A stretch of 64,000 bases of DNA, taken from NCBI GenBank assembly GCA_033239125.1, contig BSWB01000002.1:156908409-156972408 (forward strand), given 5' to 3'. The DNA comes from Fagopyrum homotropicum (taxonomy: Eukaryota > Streptophyta > Magnoliopsida > Caryophyllales > Polygonaceae). The notes under the pieces are model-generated. The model ran no database searches. It saw nothing but the letters and a program-made list of their open reading frames with translations, and was not told where the DNA came from. The position numbers and the translations under genes were made by a program. Of the stretch, positions 23,637-35,574 are shown piece after piece (the stretch's first letter is position 1; each line of letters starts with the position of its first letter).

Positions 23637-26301
23637 TCAACTAGCAGTTGATTTGAAGTGAAATTCGTCAATTGTTGAGTATATCAAGCCTTCTTCCTCA
23701 AGGCATGTGATCGATTCCCTGAAAGAACGAACGAAAAAACATATTAAGAGCTTTGGTTTCTTTCTATGGCTCAGGGTGTAGCATTGCTAGAGAGATTTCT
23801 TACATAATCTTCTGGGTTGACAGCTTAAAGTGTTTGGCAATCTCATCTCTGTGTACACCAGTGTCTTGTGCCCTGGAAAACAAAATTTAGACTTTCGTCA
23901 AGACCTAGACAAGATAGCTGGATAAGAATTATCAACAGCTTCTTATTTCTGAAATGTACGGAATGAGTTGAGACAAGCTTACAGGCTTGAAGGTTGTTGC
24001 AGATAATCCATAATCATTTGATCGACACTTTTCAGACCATCAACATTCATCTGCACAGAGGACTTCAGGAAGAGAGGATGCATATAATGAGAATAAGCGC
24101 ACTCTTCAAATTTCCAGATGCAACGAAGAGAAAAAATGAGCATAGTGAGATTAGAAGAGAGTATCTAGTTTACTTGATTGGGTGGGGTTGATTCAACTTT
24201 AACAGCAGTGCTTTGAGATGAAACAGTTGTCTGACTTTGAGAGAGGAAATCGGCTTTTGGCTTCCATTATAAAGCACAAAGACAAAGCAAAATTTTAACC
24301 AATTCTATGATATGATATGCTGAAATGTGTTTTGAACAGTTGAAGCAAAAGGTACCTGAGATGTGGACTTTTGTAAATGGTTATGGATGCACTCGATAAA
24401 ATGGTGAGATACTTCATTGAAATCAGTCACTGGCCTGGAAGGCATATGTAAAATCAATAACTCAAATGCTGAAAATTGTGCTACCAACAGTAAACCAGAG
24501 GTTTTCTCAAAAGAAACAAAGGTAGCTAGCAGGTATTGTTTGGATGCATTCCATGATTGAAATTGTATAAGTTCTTTATAGTTCTATCACTTTTGAAGGA
24601 ACAATATAGCAGATACTGAGCTCATGTATTTTGGCAACTCTATATCAAGCAAAACAAAACAAAAAACTAATCAAAGATCATTGTATCATGGTATTTTGTT
24701 AATATTTGAAGTTTGTCCCAACTTGGAATTAACTAATTCAGAAGTGCTACACCTTCAAATTGTGGGAAAAAAAACTAATTTTCATACCCATTTTAAACAA
24801 GCATTAGCTATTTAATGCTTCATATTTTCCCCTCAATCGCAATTAGTTTGGTTGCACTCATCAACAGCCTAAAAATTACATTGACGATTTGATATATAGA
24901 AAGCAACAAAAGTTAGCGTACCACACAGAGAAGACAACTACACTTGGCTTATCGTGAACCTTCTTCAAATGGCCAACAAGCCGTACATACATTCCTTCTC
25001 TGGTGCACATAAAACAGCAAGTTAGAGTCAGTGTACATCAACAATTCCAATTACCAACAAGAATTGAAGAAGAGGGTTATAATAAACGCTTGAAAGTTGT
25101 TATTGAAATCAATAAGACAAAACTTACTCAATTGCCTCAATTTGCTTCCTGTCAAAGGGCTCATTAAGCCTAAAATAACAATACATCGCATCTTATCAGA
25201 ATGAGATAAAAAGGGCAGCAAGAAAGGAAGTAATGAGCAGGAAAATGTAAAAATATAGACTTTCAATACTAACAAATAGCATTTTAGGTTCACTCTTATG
25301 ACATTGTTTCTACATAAATATTATATTAATGATAGTTATTGTTTTTGTTCACTGGCTGTGTGGCTCACCAAATCATCTAAGTTCAGATGTTTTTTCACTC
25401 CAAGACAGAAGCAACCAGTACATCATTTCAAAGATGACTTATTTTATTTGTGCTTGCAACTTGGATTCATGTAGTGGGACAAGAATACACTATGAATGTG
25501 CGACACTTAAGAGGTATGGACCAGTAAATTACCATCTTTTACAATCAACACGCCCAGTTCCATCATCAATGGTGAAGGTAACATCAGTTACCTTTTCAGC
25601 TTTGTCAAACACCATGCCCACCAACTTAACCTGAAACCAGCAACAAAACAGAAGATCAATTTTGCATTCACCCAAAGTGCTAAATAAATATTATTAAAAC
25701 AATCATCCACATTAGCAAGTTAACTGATTTATTACTTTGATGTCATTCAACTTCTTCAAAATTCAATCTACATCAGCTTGCTAACACAGTCCTAACTCGG
25801 ATCTTTCATTTTAGCAATTGAATGCAAATAATATCTCTCCAAATCTTAATCGCCATAAAAATTCTTACTTTTGCATACAGAAATCTCGATTATAGAAACC
25901 ATCGGAACAAAGCCATATGTGAAAGAATCCTAACCAAGGATGTAAATTTCCTTTAAAAAATGTAAGAGACGAGAAGTCGAAACAGAGAAAGGGGATATTA
26001 CATTAATGACGTCAACGCCGTCAATCTGGTAATCTGATTTGTCACCGCTAGAGTGAGAGGCTTGGCTGATCTGCTTCACCGTCACAGGCGTAAGCTTCTG
26101 ATCGTCACGACTCTAACAGCACGAGAACAAAACATTTAATAATAATGTTGACAGTAAGAATTCCATTAGCAACAACAAGAAGAAAGCAGCAAGGAGGGAT
26201 GAAGAGGGAAAGGGACGGCTCACTCGAGATAGAGGAGCAGCATCGGATTGAGTTGACTGAGAGGCCGTGAATCCGCCATCAAATTGGCTGGAGAACATCA
26301 T
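23637..26301 (-). CDS. RPA2: Replication protein A 32 kDa subunit (RPA2/RPA32)
   Basis: The middle subunit of the single-stranded DNA-binding RPA heterotrimer, used in replication, repair and recombination in the nucleus. Ten exons on the minus strand: 26301-26224, 26112-26002, 25630-25533, 25169-25128, 24999-24922, 24434-24356, 24260-24174, 24050-23983, 23872-23804, 23718-23637. They give 263 residues with all phases matching. Residues 1-30 are the Ser/Gln-rich start (MMFSSQFDGGFTASQS), the region phosphorylated in known RPA32. The OB fold spans about 60-160, with VKLVGMVFDK, VTFTIDDGTGRVDCKRW and YVRLVGHLKKV. A Ser/Thr/Gln linker (163-191) leads to the C-terminal winged helix (about 195-263), with MDYLQQ, GVHRDEIAKHF and FLEEEG-like CLEEEGLIYSTID. 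Residue 136 is Trp at a junction where I would expect Arg. Which paralogue this is cannot be told. Confidence 0.92.
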
Positions 26302-26409
26302 CTTTGTTACTGTTGTCTAGTGTATCTGCGAGATTGAGAGAAGATGGAATGCGAAGCGAAGAGACGGGAAAGAGGTTAACGAAGAGAAAAGGGAGGTTCT
26401 CAGCATGAT

Positions 26410-26573
26410 TTTCCCGCCATTTTGATTCGTTTCCCGCCAACGCAGAGAATTAGGGTTTCGAATAACTAAATTCGAGTTTCGAAGGAAAAATGAGGTTTTT
26501 AGGTGCGTTTCTTTTTGTTTTACAAAAAAAGGTTTTCGTTTCCCGCCAACCCTTTGTGAACTCATTTCTCGCC
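26410..26573 (+). promoter_or_regulatory. Cluster of E2F sites upstream of RPA2
   Basis: Three perfect TTTCCCGCC sites lie at 26410-26418, 26430-26438 and 26539-26547, with a one-mismatch site TTTCTCGCC at 26565-26573. The perfect sites are 109 to 246 bp upstream of the RPA2 ATG. They match the E2F consensus TTTSSCGC, and E2F sites are known to work in either orientation. This predicts S-phase expression of RPA2. Confidence 0.75.
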
Positions 26574-26668
26574 AGGTGCATTAAGACTAGTAGTTTATTT
26601 ACGGGGTTGCTATTCGATCAGACACGGAAGGCAACACGGGCGGATTCTGGTTGTGCATCCCGGGCGTA

Positions 26669-26770
26669 CTAGGACTCTGGGGCGCATCCAGACTGGGACT
26701 CTGGGGCGCATCCAGGCTGGGCCTCTGGGGCGCATCCAGACTGGGACTCTGGGGCGGATTCTGGATGTGC
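26669..26770 (+). repeat. 24-bp minisatellite (about four units)
   Basis: A unit reading CTGGGACTCTGGGGCGCATC is repeated about four times with small changes. The last unit changes into GGATTCTGG. It is GC-rich in otherwise AT-rich DNA. The open frame through it (repeating GLWGASRL) is a by-product of the repeat. Confidence 0.85.
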
Positions 26771-26849
26771 CCCAGAGTCAGCTTTTGTCTGCGCTACGTT
26801 AACAGTTTTCAGATGCGCCCGATACTTAAACGGGCGAGTTTACCCTAAC

Positions 26850-27655
26850 CCATTGCGACGCTATATATTTTACGTGAAAACCCAAATCACAATTCACGTC
26901 TCAATCCAAAAAACCTCGTAGGATATGTTGACAATTTCCGAAGAGATTAAAGTTGAATCCGATGGTGTTAATCTTCCGTTCGATGAAAAGAAGTATAGCG
27001 ATCCAAATGAACTTCTTAGACATATGGAAGTAAATATATTCCATCCGTTTTTGTTACCTCGATTTCCTAATTTAGGCATGGTAGAATTGATAACCGAAAT
27101 CATAGAATTAATACTTTATGGATTTTTCCGCTTGGTGACATCTTCAAGTTTTGATTTTTTTCTCTTGGTATCCACAAGTTTTCAATTTCCTCTTGACATT
27201 CTCATGGTTTAGTTCGTTTCACCTTCTATCCATTCTTTATATATTACATTGAAAATTCAATTATAAAATATAAAAAAATCAAAAAAATAAACTTAAATAT
27301 ATTTATGTCCTCATTAAACTTAAACTAATTAATAGTATAATTAGAAGTATTATATATATTTTTTAAATTAAAAAAATCTAGAAGAGTTATTTTAAATATA
27401 CTTTTTATTTTTTGGATAAAAATAAATATTATAATGTTTTATTTATTTTCGAATTAAAGTAAAATATAGAAATTAGGTTAAAACTAATTCAAAAATAATG
27501 GTTTTATAAGCATTTTATGTTTTAAATTTTAAAACTTTTTAATTTTAAAAGTGTATAAAAGTATCTTTAAAACTAATTATGTACCTTTGTTTACAATAAA
27601 AGCAGAGTAAAATTTTACTTATTTTCGAATTTGGTTTAAATTTAACTTTATTTTT
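26850..27655. other. AT-rich spacer
   Basis: A 95-codon open frame at 26925-27212 begins MLTISEEIKVESDGVNLPFD, but I recognise no family and its second half is low complexity. The rest is AT-rich noncoding. Confidence 0.4.
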
Positions 27656-28010
27656 TTTAACACTCGAAGTTTTAGGAACTCGAAGCGTTCCGGGCTAGTT
27701 ACTCACAATGGGTCTCGAACCCTCAGAGTAACAACAATAACATCGGATCTTGCAACAAGACACAAATAAATGAAAACCAAAATTTATATAAAAACCAAAG
27801 GATTAACAAAAGGAAAAAGGAAATGACTCGCAGCCGAGTTCAACAACAACTGAAAGAACAACAACAAAAATATAAACCCGATCTCGTCTTATAATGTACG
27901 AGAACTCCGACTTACCACACCGTCCGGATCACTCAGTAGCATCTCTAACCTGCAAGACATCTACAACATCGGTATAAATTGTTAGCTAACATTCTAGATA
28001 TCAGAAAGAC
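27656..28010 (+). mobile_element. Truncated relative of the 418-2414 LTR family
   Basis: From AACACTCGAAGTTTTAGGAACTC it follows the solo LTR at 420-760 in order: the ATGGGTC segment, ATCGGATCTTGCAA, CGCAGCCGAGT, TCTCGTC.TATAATGTACG, TGCAAGACATCTA. The similarity stops at about 28010, where an AT-rich array begins. Confidence 0.7.
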
Positions 28011-28690
28011 AGTAAAAATTTTTAGATTTCAAATTTTTTTGAAATTTTAAAATTACAAATATGCGATTATTTAGAATACGTTTCAATTTTTAAATTTAAA
28101 CCTTATTTTAATTTTAAAACTTATATTTTAATATTTTAAATTTATTTCAAATTTTAAAGTTACAAATATACAATTATTTTGTTTGAAGTTACAAATATGC
28201 AATTTTTATATTTAGAATATGTTTCAATTTTTTAATATAAATTAAAAATTATAAATATACGAGTTTTATTATTTATATGAACAATTTAACGATGTTCTTA
28301 GCCCCATAACTTTATTTGAATCTTTTAAAGTTACTAATACGTGCTTTAAAGTTAAAAAAATACGAATTTTATTTTGTAAATTTATTTCAATTATTAAAGT
28401 TAAAAATATGCAATTTTTATTATTTATATGAACGATTAAACGATGTTAATTTATTTTACTAACTTTAATTGAACTTTTTAATGTTAGACATATCCAATTT
28501 TTAAAGTTAGAAATATGCGATTTATTATTCAATTTTTTTTGAAAATTAGATATATGCAATTTTTATTTTATCTAACTTTATTTGAATGTTTTAAGTAATA
28601 AATATGCGTTTTTTTAAAAATTCACATATTTTTTTAAATGTTAGAAATATATGAATTTTATTTTTCTAACTTTGATAGAATGTTTTAAAT
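28010..28690 (+). repeat. Degenerate AT-rich array, core AAAGTTA.AAATATGCAATTTT
   Basis: About ten loose copies of AAAGTTA(C/G)AAATATGCAATTTTTAT occur, for example near 28050, 28158, 28184, 28240, 28397, 28495, 28540 and 28640. A longer module with TTATTTATATGAAC...TTAA(A/C)GATGTT appears at about 28270 and 28420. Confidence 0.65.
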
Positions 28691-29400
28691 CTATAGCGAG
28701 AGCTTCCACGACGTCAACAATGACGGTTCCAATTCCGAACACAAAAAAATATAATCTATTTAACGCTAATCTAATTTCGATTCTTCTTAATCCAAACGAT
28801 TCCTATTCTAAGTATCAATTATAAAACGGGAAAACAAAGGAGAAAAACACAATTGGTGATAATCGACGTTTACGGTTAGGATTTGCATCCGATCGTCGTG
28901 GACCTACGATATTTGAATCCCGCGTCCATGAGAACAACCAAGGGCAACGCCATTTGGAATTCAAAGTACTGTTGACCTAATGATATCAAAAAGACAAAAA
29001 TCGTAAAACTGATATACCATACAGAACTTTAGAAAAAAGTAAACAAGAGACCCATATGTATACTTGAAAACGAGAAAACAAGTTCACATTGCCTCTGTTC
29101 TACTTTCGTGTGAAAAATTCAAAACGTATGACAATACAATGTTAAGTCCTAGACCCTATTATCACCAAATTTAGCACCAGACACATCATCCACATTGTCT
29201 TCGTCTTTTGGAAGCTTTTGCAATCAAAGATTAGATGAGCAGGCGTTTTGATTCTTCCTTGGTACCAATTTATTTTTAATTCAAAGGCTACGTAACAGTT
29301 CACCTTTGCAATCAAAGTAAGATGAGCAAACGAACTTGCAAGATGAGTCGAACGATTTTTATATATGTAAAACTTTAGGCATACCAGGTTTATGTTGGTG
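28691..29400. other. Spacer without a recognised gene
   Basis: Mixed composition. No open frame with family motifs and no terminal repeats were seen. Confidence 0.4.
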
Positions 29401-29430
29401 GTGTGAGGCGGCAGTGCAGGTGCTAGGTGG

Positions 29431-29667
29431 AGGTGCGATGTGAGGCGGCGCCGTTTGCGGTGCGAGGCAGCGACGAAGAGAGAAGAAGAAGAAATGCCGA
29501 CTGTTTCGAGAGAGAAGAACGAAGAATGGGGACGGTGCGGCGGTGCAAGTGCCAGGCAGCGGAGGTGCGATGTGAGGCGGCGTCGGTGCGGTGCGAGGTG
29601 GCGACGAAGAGAGAAGAGAAGAAGAAACTCCGCCTGTTTCGAGAGAGAAGAACGAAGAATGGGGACG
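29431..29667 (+). repeat. GC-rich direct duplication, about 125-bp period
   Basis: A block with GTGCGAGG..GCGACGAAGAGAGAAGA, then TGTTTCGAGAGAGAAGAACG and AAGAATGGGGACGG, is present twice (about 29457-29535 and 29588-29667). Several long frames overlap here in both directions because stop codons are rare in such sequence. They look like chance frames. Confidence 0.7.
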
Positions 29668-29900
29668 GCTTATGTGTGAGGCGCGGTTGAAAACCCTCGT
29701 TTGGAGCGCTGGCGCGATGCGCCCGGGTGGCGGGCCTGCGTTATGCCTGCGCTCCAGTAACAATTTTCGCCTCCGCCCCAAACACCGATTTGGGCTCCGC
29801 TGCGTTGACAAAATTTGAATCCTCCGCGTAAACCCAATACGACTGGGTTGTTTCATAAGTAAATTCCCGACTGAGCGAATAAAATCACTCATTTATTTAT

Positions 29901-32084
29901 CAATTTTTCCGTTTGGTACCCTTGAGTTTATGGCTTTTTCGGATGGTGTCCAAATTTTTTCATGTTTTCAATTGATACTCCTGAGGTTTCGGTTTTATCG
30001 TTCGATACCCTTATTTCTTTTTTTTTTGTCTAAAATAACGTTTTTTATATTAAAATTATTTTTTAAAAAGGAAAAATATATAATATTAATTTTATATTAT
30101 AAATTTCGAAGATAAGTATATTTTAACTAAACAAATTTTAATCAACTATTAATAAAGGAAAAATAACCCAAAATAATACCAACTATCAACATTGAACCGA
30201 AAATATTACGAACTTTGAAAATTACTAGGAGCGATACAAACTATCAATGTATTTACCAATACTAATACGCCATACTTTTCCGGCAAAAACTCTAGCTCCG
30301 GCGATGACGTGGTAGCCGGAATGTTACATGTCATCAAATAAATGGATTAAATGTGTGAGGTGGATTTTATTTTTCAAAAAATTAATTTAATAATATTTAA
30401 AATATTAAAAAATAAAAAATTTAATAATTTTAAATTTTTAAATAATATTTTTTGTAAAACCTTTGTACAAATTTTTTTTGAAAAATATTTTTTTTAAAAA
30501 AGTTTGAAATTTTTTTAAATAGATTTGTAATAAAATGTAATAATATTTATTTTTCCAAAAAAAATATAAAAATATAATATTTTTTTAATTAAATTTTTTT
30601 CGGATTTTTGTATAAAATGAAAATTTTAATCCTAAAAAAATAATTTGTAAAAAATATATTCGAATTTTTTTTTAACCTAATTGCTAAAGTTTTTTTTCCG
30701 AAATTTTTTGTAAAATTATTTTTTTTTCTAAAAAAAATATTCAAATTTTTTTCGGATTTTTTAAAAAAATTTTTACAAAAAATTATTATTTAAAATTTTA
30801 AAATGTTCAAACGTTTTTAAAATTGTTTTTCTACAAAAAATATTATTTAAAAAAATTTGCACAAATGTTTTAAAAAAAATATTATTTAAAAATTTAAAAT
30901 TATTAAATTTTTTATTTTTTAATATTTTAAATATTATTAAATTAATTTTTTGAAAAATAAAATACACATCACACATTTAATCCATTTATTTGATGACATG
31001 TAACATTACGGCTGCCACGTCATCGCCGGAATTAGAGTTTTTGCCGGAAAAGTATGGCGTATTAGTATTGGTAAATACATTGATAGTTTGTATCGCTCCT
31101 AGTAATTTTCAAAGTTCGTATTATTTTCGGTTCAATGTTAATAGTTGGTATTATTTTGGGTTATTTTTCCATTAATAAATTATATCTTTTTTAAATTATA
31201 TAATATTTTTACCTATTATTTTATTATTTTTAATATATTTATTACTATTTGATACTTTATCAAACTTTGCATCAAAACCTGAGAAATTTATTATGTTTTA
31301 TATAAAAATATAAGAATTCAATTTATATTTATATGATATTTTAATCAAAATTTTAAAACTAAACATATTTTATATCTGTATGATATTTCGTTGTTGTTAT
31401 ACTTCATAGATTTATTTTTTGGTTTATTATATAATATTGGATGGTTCATATCCCTATTATATAAAAGAAAATTTTGATTCTATGTGAGATTGCTTATATT
31501 TTGGCGAAAAAATCTTATAAAGCCTAGGATATTCATTTTTTTGAAAAATCGAATGTCCGTTATGAATATTTTACGTTATATATTTATCAGTGATATGAAA
31601 TAAATTCACGGAGTATACCAACAACTAAATATCATATATTTATAATTTATGTTTAAATTTAAATTTTTTTCATTAAAATATCATATAAATTTAAATTAAA
31701 TTTCTTATATTTTATATAACACATAATAAATTTCTCATGTTTTGATGCAAAATATGATAAAGTATCAAGTAATAAATATATTTAAAATTATAAAATTATT
31801 GGTAAAAATCTTATATAACTTAAGAAATATCGTAAATTATTAATCGTTGATTAAAGTTGTTTCATTAAAATATGCTTATCTCCGAAATTTATAATATAAT
31901 ATTGTTATTATATATTTTTCCTTTTTAAAAATAATTTTAATATAAAAAACGTTATTTTAGACAAAAAAAAATAAGGGTACCGAACGGAAAAACCGAAACC
32001 TCAGGGGTACCAAACGGAAACGTGATAAGCTTTGGGCACCATCCAGAAAAGTCAAAAACTCAAGGGTACCAAACGGAAAAATCC
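29901..32084. mobile_element. Outer Mutator-type foldback, interrupted by a second one
   Basis: The two ends (ATTTTTCCGTTTGGTACCCT at about 29903 and its complement near 32063-32082) are long inverted repeats. They continue for several hundred bases, skip over the inner element, and include matching segments such as TTAGACAAAAAAAA with its complement. Perfect 9-bp direct repeats TTTATTTAT flank it (29892-29900 and 32085-32093), the target size of Mutator-like elements. Removing the inner insertion leaves about 1.16 kb, nearly all in two arms with a loop near 31390-31620. No transposase is encoded. Confidence 0.85.
30157..31170. mobile_element. Inner Mutator-type foldback, 1014 bp near-perfect palindrome
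   Basis: It starts GGAAAAATAACCCAAAATAA and ends with a near-complement, TATTTTGGGTTATTTTTCC. Perfect 9-bp target duplications ATTAATAAA lie at 30148-30156 and 31171-31179. The arms match closely through recognisable points such as ACTAGGAGCGATACAAACTA and ATGACATGTAACATTACGGC and run into a very AT-rich centre. It sits within the left arm of the outer foldback, so it inserted later. Confidence 0.92.
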
Positions 32085-32169
32085 TTTATTTATTTGTATT
32101 TCATTTTTAGTTTATAAATTTTGGGGTTTTTTTTTAACGGAAAGCGGTTAGGAAATAACGATGTTCTAG

Positions 32170-32760
32170 GGGTAATTCATCTTAAATGATCCTTGTGGAT
32201 GAAAACACTAAGTTTGGGGTCGTCAGAAAATGATGTGTTGGGGTTCGAAATTTCCAAATTGGTCAATCGGTCAGCAACATAGTTGATTTCTGTCAACATA
32301 TGTTTGACCAGAACTTCCTCAAAGATACAAAAATTCATAATGGGGTCGAACATAATCATCTCGATCTTCCACGGACAACTCAAAAGTCTTTAGAGTGTCT
32401 TGATAATACAAAGGTTATCACCCTAAATTTTGAACTTTTTTATATTTAGTCTTATTGATTCTTTAAGTCCAACTTTCAGCGCAAAGGCTTCTGTTTTAAC
32501 ATCGTATTCATCATCATCAGTCTTTCGAATATGTTTAAAATTGTAGTCATCATCATCGATCTTGTGATTTTTTCAATTTTGAACTAGGTTTTTAATGAAA
32601 TTTTGGATGTTATGATCTGATCCGATTGCATCATTGTTAAATATGATTTTATTTCTAAAGAAGCAAATACTGCACCATATGGTTGCAAGTCGGGATAAAT
32701 TAGAAAGTCGGATCTTATTTTTTATTTCAAGCAAGAGTTCGTGAGGCCTTTTTTTCCGTG
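32170..32760 (-). pseudogene. LINE remnant: zinc-binding region and RNase H (RVT_3)
   Basis: Read on the minus strand the segment encodes RLATIWCSICFFRNKIIF (about 32640-32690), typical of the region just before RNase H in plant LINE proteins. It then encodes KTEAFALKVGLKESI, KTL and finally VLVKHMLTEINYVADRL, the conserved end of the RNase H-like domain. Several stops and frame changes interrupt it. No RT or polyA tail is visible next to it. Confidence 0.65.
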
Positions 32761-32829
32761 TTGAGATTGGTGCTGATATTTAAGTCAAAATTTGTTGACT
32801 ATTATGGAAGGACCATACAAGACCCAAGG

Positions 32830-33560
32830 TGATCCAGCAAACATATAAAGTGGTTAGGATGAAGAACAAACTCCAAAGAAGAAATCTCGGCCTTGAGGAC
32901 CAAAATCTCGCCCGAGATTTCTACCTACATAGACTGAGATTTTGGCTTATGTCGAGAGTTATAAGATCCAGTCTTGATCTTATTAGTTAAAGATAGATTT
33001 TTTAATACATTTAAGGCTCTAAAACACTCTAAAAGTATTTGTTGATCCTATCTTTTAGGATTATCGTTTAGTTATATATTTTATCTTTTTTGGATGATCT
33101 TTCCTATAAATAGCCTTAGAGGGGGAGATTATTAGGTAGATTTGATTTGATTAATATTTCTACAATATTGTGTGAACCCGCTGCTTTGCTTACGAAGTTT
33201 GTGTTTTAGTCATTCCTATTCAATCAAAAGAGAGAACATTTGATTGAATCGTTGTGAGTCCTTGATAAGTTGTGATTGTGTGTTAATCTTCTTAAAGGTT
33301 GGTGCTCTTGGTCAATTATAGTCCCTCCTTGTGCTTGTCTTATTTAAAAGGCTTTGTAAGGTTAAAGAAGTGAGGGTTAAGGTAAGTTCTTCGTTAAAGG
33401 GTTTTGACACATAATTGGTTAAGGTTCTTTGCGAAAATATCTTGATTCATATCTTCCTATATTTCTATTAATTTCATTCCATATATTCATCTTCTCATCT
33501 TTCCATTATCAATCCATCAAATTCACTTCTTTGGTTCGAAGTTCCATAACTCTCGGCCAA
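32830..33560 (+). mobile_element. LTR-like fragment with promoter-type signals
   Basis: A palindrome AAATCTCGCCCGAGATTT at about 32904, a TATA-like CCTATAAATAGCCTTAG near 33103 and a transcribed-leader-like stretch resemble the U3-R-U5 order of a copia-type LTR. A related ATCTCGTCCGAGATT lies at 33569. I found no second copy or target duplication, so this is tentative. Confidence 0.35.
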
Positions 33561-34533
33561 CACCAGAATCTCGTCCGAGATTCCTTCTCTAAGACTTGCT
33601 CGTGGACTTTCAATCTAGATCAGGCAATCAAGGCTTCAACCCCACATCAAACCCGGACTAAAAACCCGGACCAAGCTGATTTTTTACGGTCCAGTCCATA
33701 ATCCATAATATTCTAGATTTCTAGTCCCGGTCCAAGACCATAAAAAACCGTTGGACCGGGTTCGGACCGCATATAATTTATAAAAAAAAATATTTTAAAG
33801 TGAGTAAGAGTAAGTGAGTAACTAGGGTTATTAGGCCTCGGCGCTTCTCCAAGTTCTCATTCTCGCATCTCTCTCGACCGTGAAAGCTCTCGGGATCTCT
33901 CATGAATGGATGAGAGCAACTTCTGATGTCCTTGCAGCATCCTGCCCTCTTTTGACAGCTCTCCGGATCTCTCTCTTGTCCTTGCCATTATGCCATGCTC
34001 TTCTGATGCTCTCAAGTTCTCCTTATCGTATCTTAGAATCTCTCTCGTCCTCTTCTCACCGCAATCTCTCTCATGTTCTCCTTCTTCAACTCCTAGGTTC
34101 TCCTTCCGGCTTCCTTCAATTCCTCTTCTCCTTCCAGCTTCCTTTAGCTCTGACGTCCTTCAATAATTCTTCTCCTTCAGCGTGGCATTATTCAATGCAA
34201 CGTCCTTCAAGTTCTCTCTATCTCACACACACACACCCAAAATCACACACATTCCGTTCCGATCAAATGCAATCAAGTTCAAAGGGGAATCAGTTTCCGA
34301 TCCATTATTGTCCGATTCCGGATTTGAACCGATCTCGATCCAATGTTTTGAAAATTTTGGTCTGGATCAGATGCACAACCCTAACTACTCCTCCTATTAC
34401 CAATTGATTTTAAGATGGAACCTTGATAACCGGGCACATTTCCGGTCGGCTATAAAGTGTGATACCGTAAAACATACATGATAATATTCAAATTATACCA
34501 ACAAAACATTATTACGACTAATATAGTTAATTT
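33561..34533. other. Repetitive spacer, no supported gene
   Basis: The 175-codon frame at 33880-34407 is Ser/Leu-rich because of TCTC-type repeats and has no family motif. CCCGGACC/GGTCCGG segments at 33650-33770 and a CACAACCCTA end near 34375 hint at a decayed DNA element. Confidence 0.4.
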
Positions 34534-34772
34534 TGTTGGAAACATTTATAAAGTGTGTCGGAGACAATTTTCGGGCACATTTCCGGTGGAATTCAGCCAA
34601 AACCAATGCCAAAGAACGGGAGCGTTACCTTCATGGTTCTGAATACTATAACCTAGAGTATACACTTGTATAAAATGACGTTCTAATGAGTGAGAAAATA
34701 ATGTCCAAAGTTACGTGTATTTAATGAACATTTGAAAGGAAAAAATCGTCCCACGTTAATAGTTAGAAGATT

Positions 34773-34805
<33 letters not shown>

Positions 34806-34920
34806 GTTATTATAGACACCTATCTTTTCTAGACCACACGTGTGAGCCAACTCGAGTCGCGGTTTGTAATTGCCTTTATGGATGATGGCTTTGCTGACAT
34901 GATTGATCCGCAAGTCAAAG
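34534..34920 (+). mobile_element. Fragment of the same copia LTR family as 44595
   Basis: It begins TGTTGGAAACATTTATAAAG and follows the LTR at 44595 in order: GTGTGTCGG, the GTGAGAAAATAATGTCC segment, a GTGTAT..AA segment, and TCCCAC followed by AGAAGATTC. An (AT)n run of about 26 bp follows at 34775-34801. The end is not defined. Confidence 0.5.
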
Positions 34921-34934
34921 ATATGATCTTATAT

Positions 34935-35289
34935 TAGAGATGGGGCCGGTTCAAACCAAACCGCCGAACCGGCGGTTTAGGTTTGCCGGTTTGGTTGAAC
35001 CGGCGGTTTGCGGTTTAGGTTTAGGTTTGGCCAAACCGGCGGTTTACCCAAACCGGCGGTTTAACCGCCGGTTTGGTTATTTTTTTTATTTTTTTTTTAA
35101 AAAAAATGGACCAAACCGGCGGTTTGGAGATCAAACCGTCGGTTAACCGCCGGTTTGGTCCAGTTTTTCAATTTTTTTTTTTTTTTTTTTTTTAATAAAC
35201 CGGCTAAACCGCCGACCAAACCGGCGGTTTAGGTTAAACCTAAACCGCCGGTTTGGATTTTGACGGTTTAGGTTTGCGACCCACCTCTA
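34935..35289. mobile_element. hAT-type MITE packed with CCGGCGGTTT palindromes
   Basis: Terminal repeats TAGAGATGGG and CCCACCTCTA are flanked by perfect 8-bp duplications TCTTATAT (34927-34934 and 35290-35297). The interior is an array of about 15 to 20 AACCGGCGGTTT or AACCGCCGGTTT palindromes with poly-T stretches. There is no coding sequence; the frame at 34940-35146 is a repeat artefact. Confidence 0.88.
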
Positions 35290-35574
35290 TCTTATATAAA
35301 GAGCCGCCTACACCTCATTTTAAAGAGATCTTATCAAATTCACCTCGGTAATAGGAGTAACCTAATCTCTATCTACATGTAAAATAAGGATTTTGCAATT
35401 TTGGTATGGATAAAAAAATATGATAAATTTAGTATCTTGAAAATGTAATTGCTTATATATACATTATATGAGAATTATGGCTAGAAAATATACTAAAAAT
35501 AATCGTTAAAATATTTATTTATTTTTTTGTAATTGAAAAATAGTCTAATGTAGTAAAATTAAATCTCTATTTAT

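Noticed and set aside
29359..29892. 177-codon frame on the minus strand
   Set aside because: Lies over a GC-rich direct duplication where several frames are open in both directions; Pro/Ser/Arg composition follows the repeat.
33880..34407. 175-codon open frame
   Set aside because: Ser/Leu-rich from TCTC repeats, no family motif, no codon-like pattern; treated as chance.
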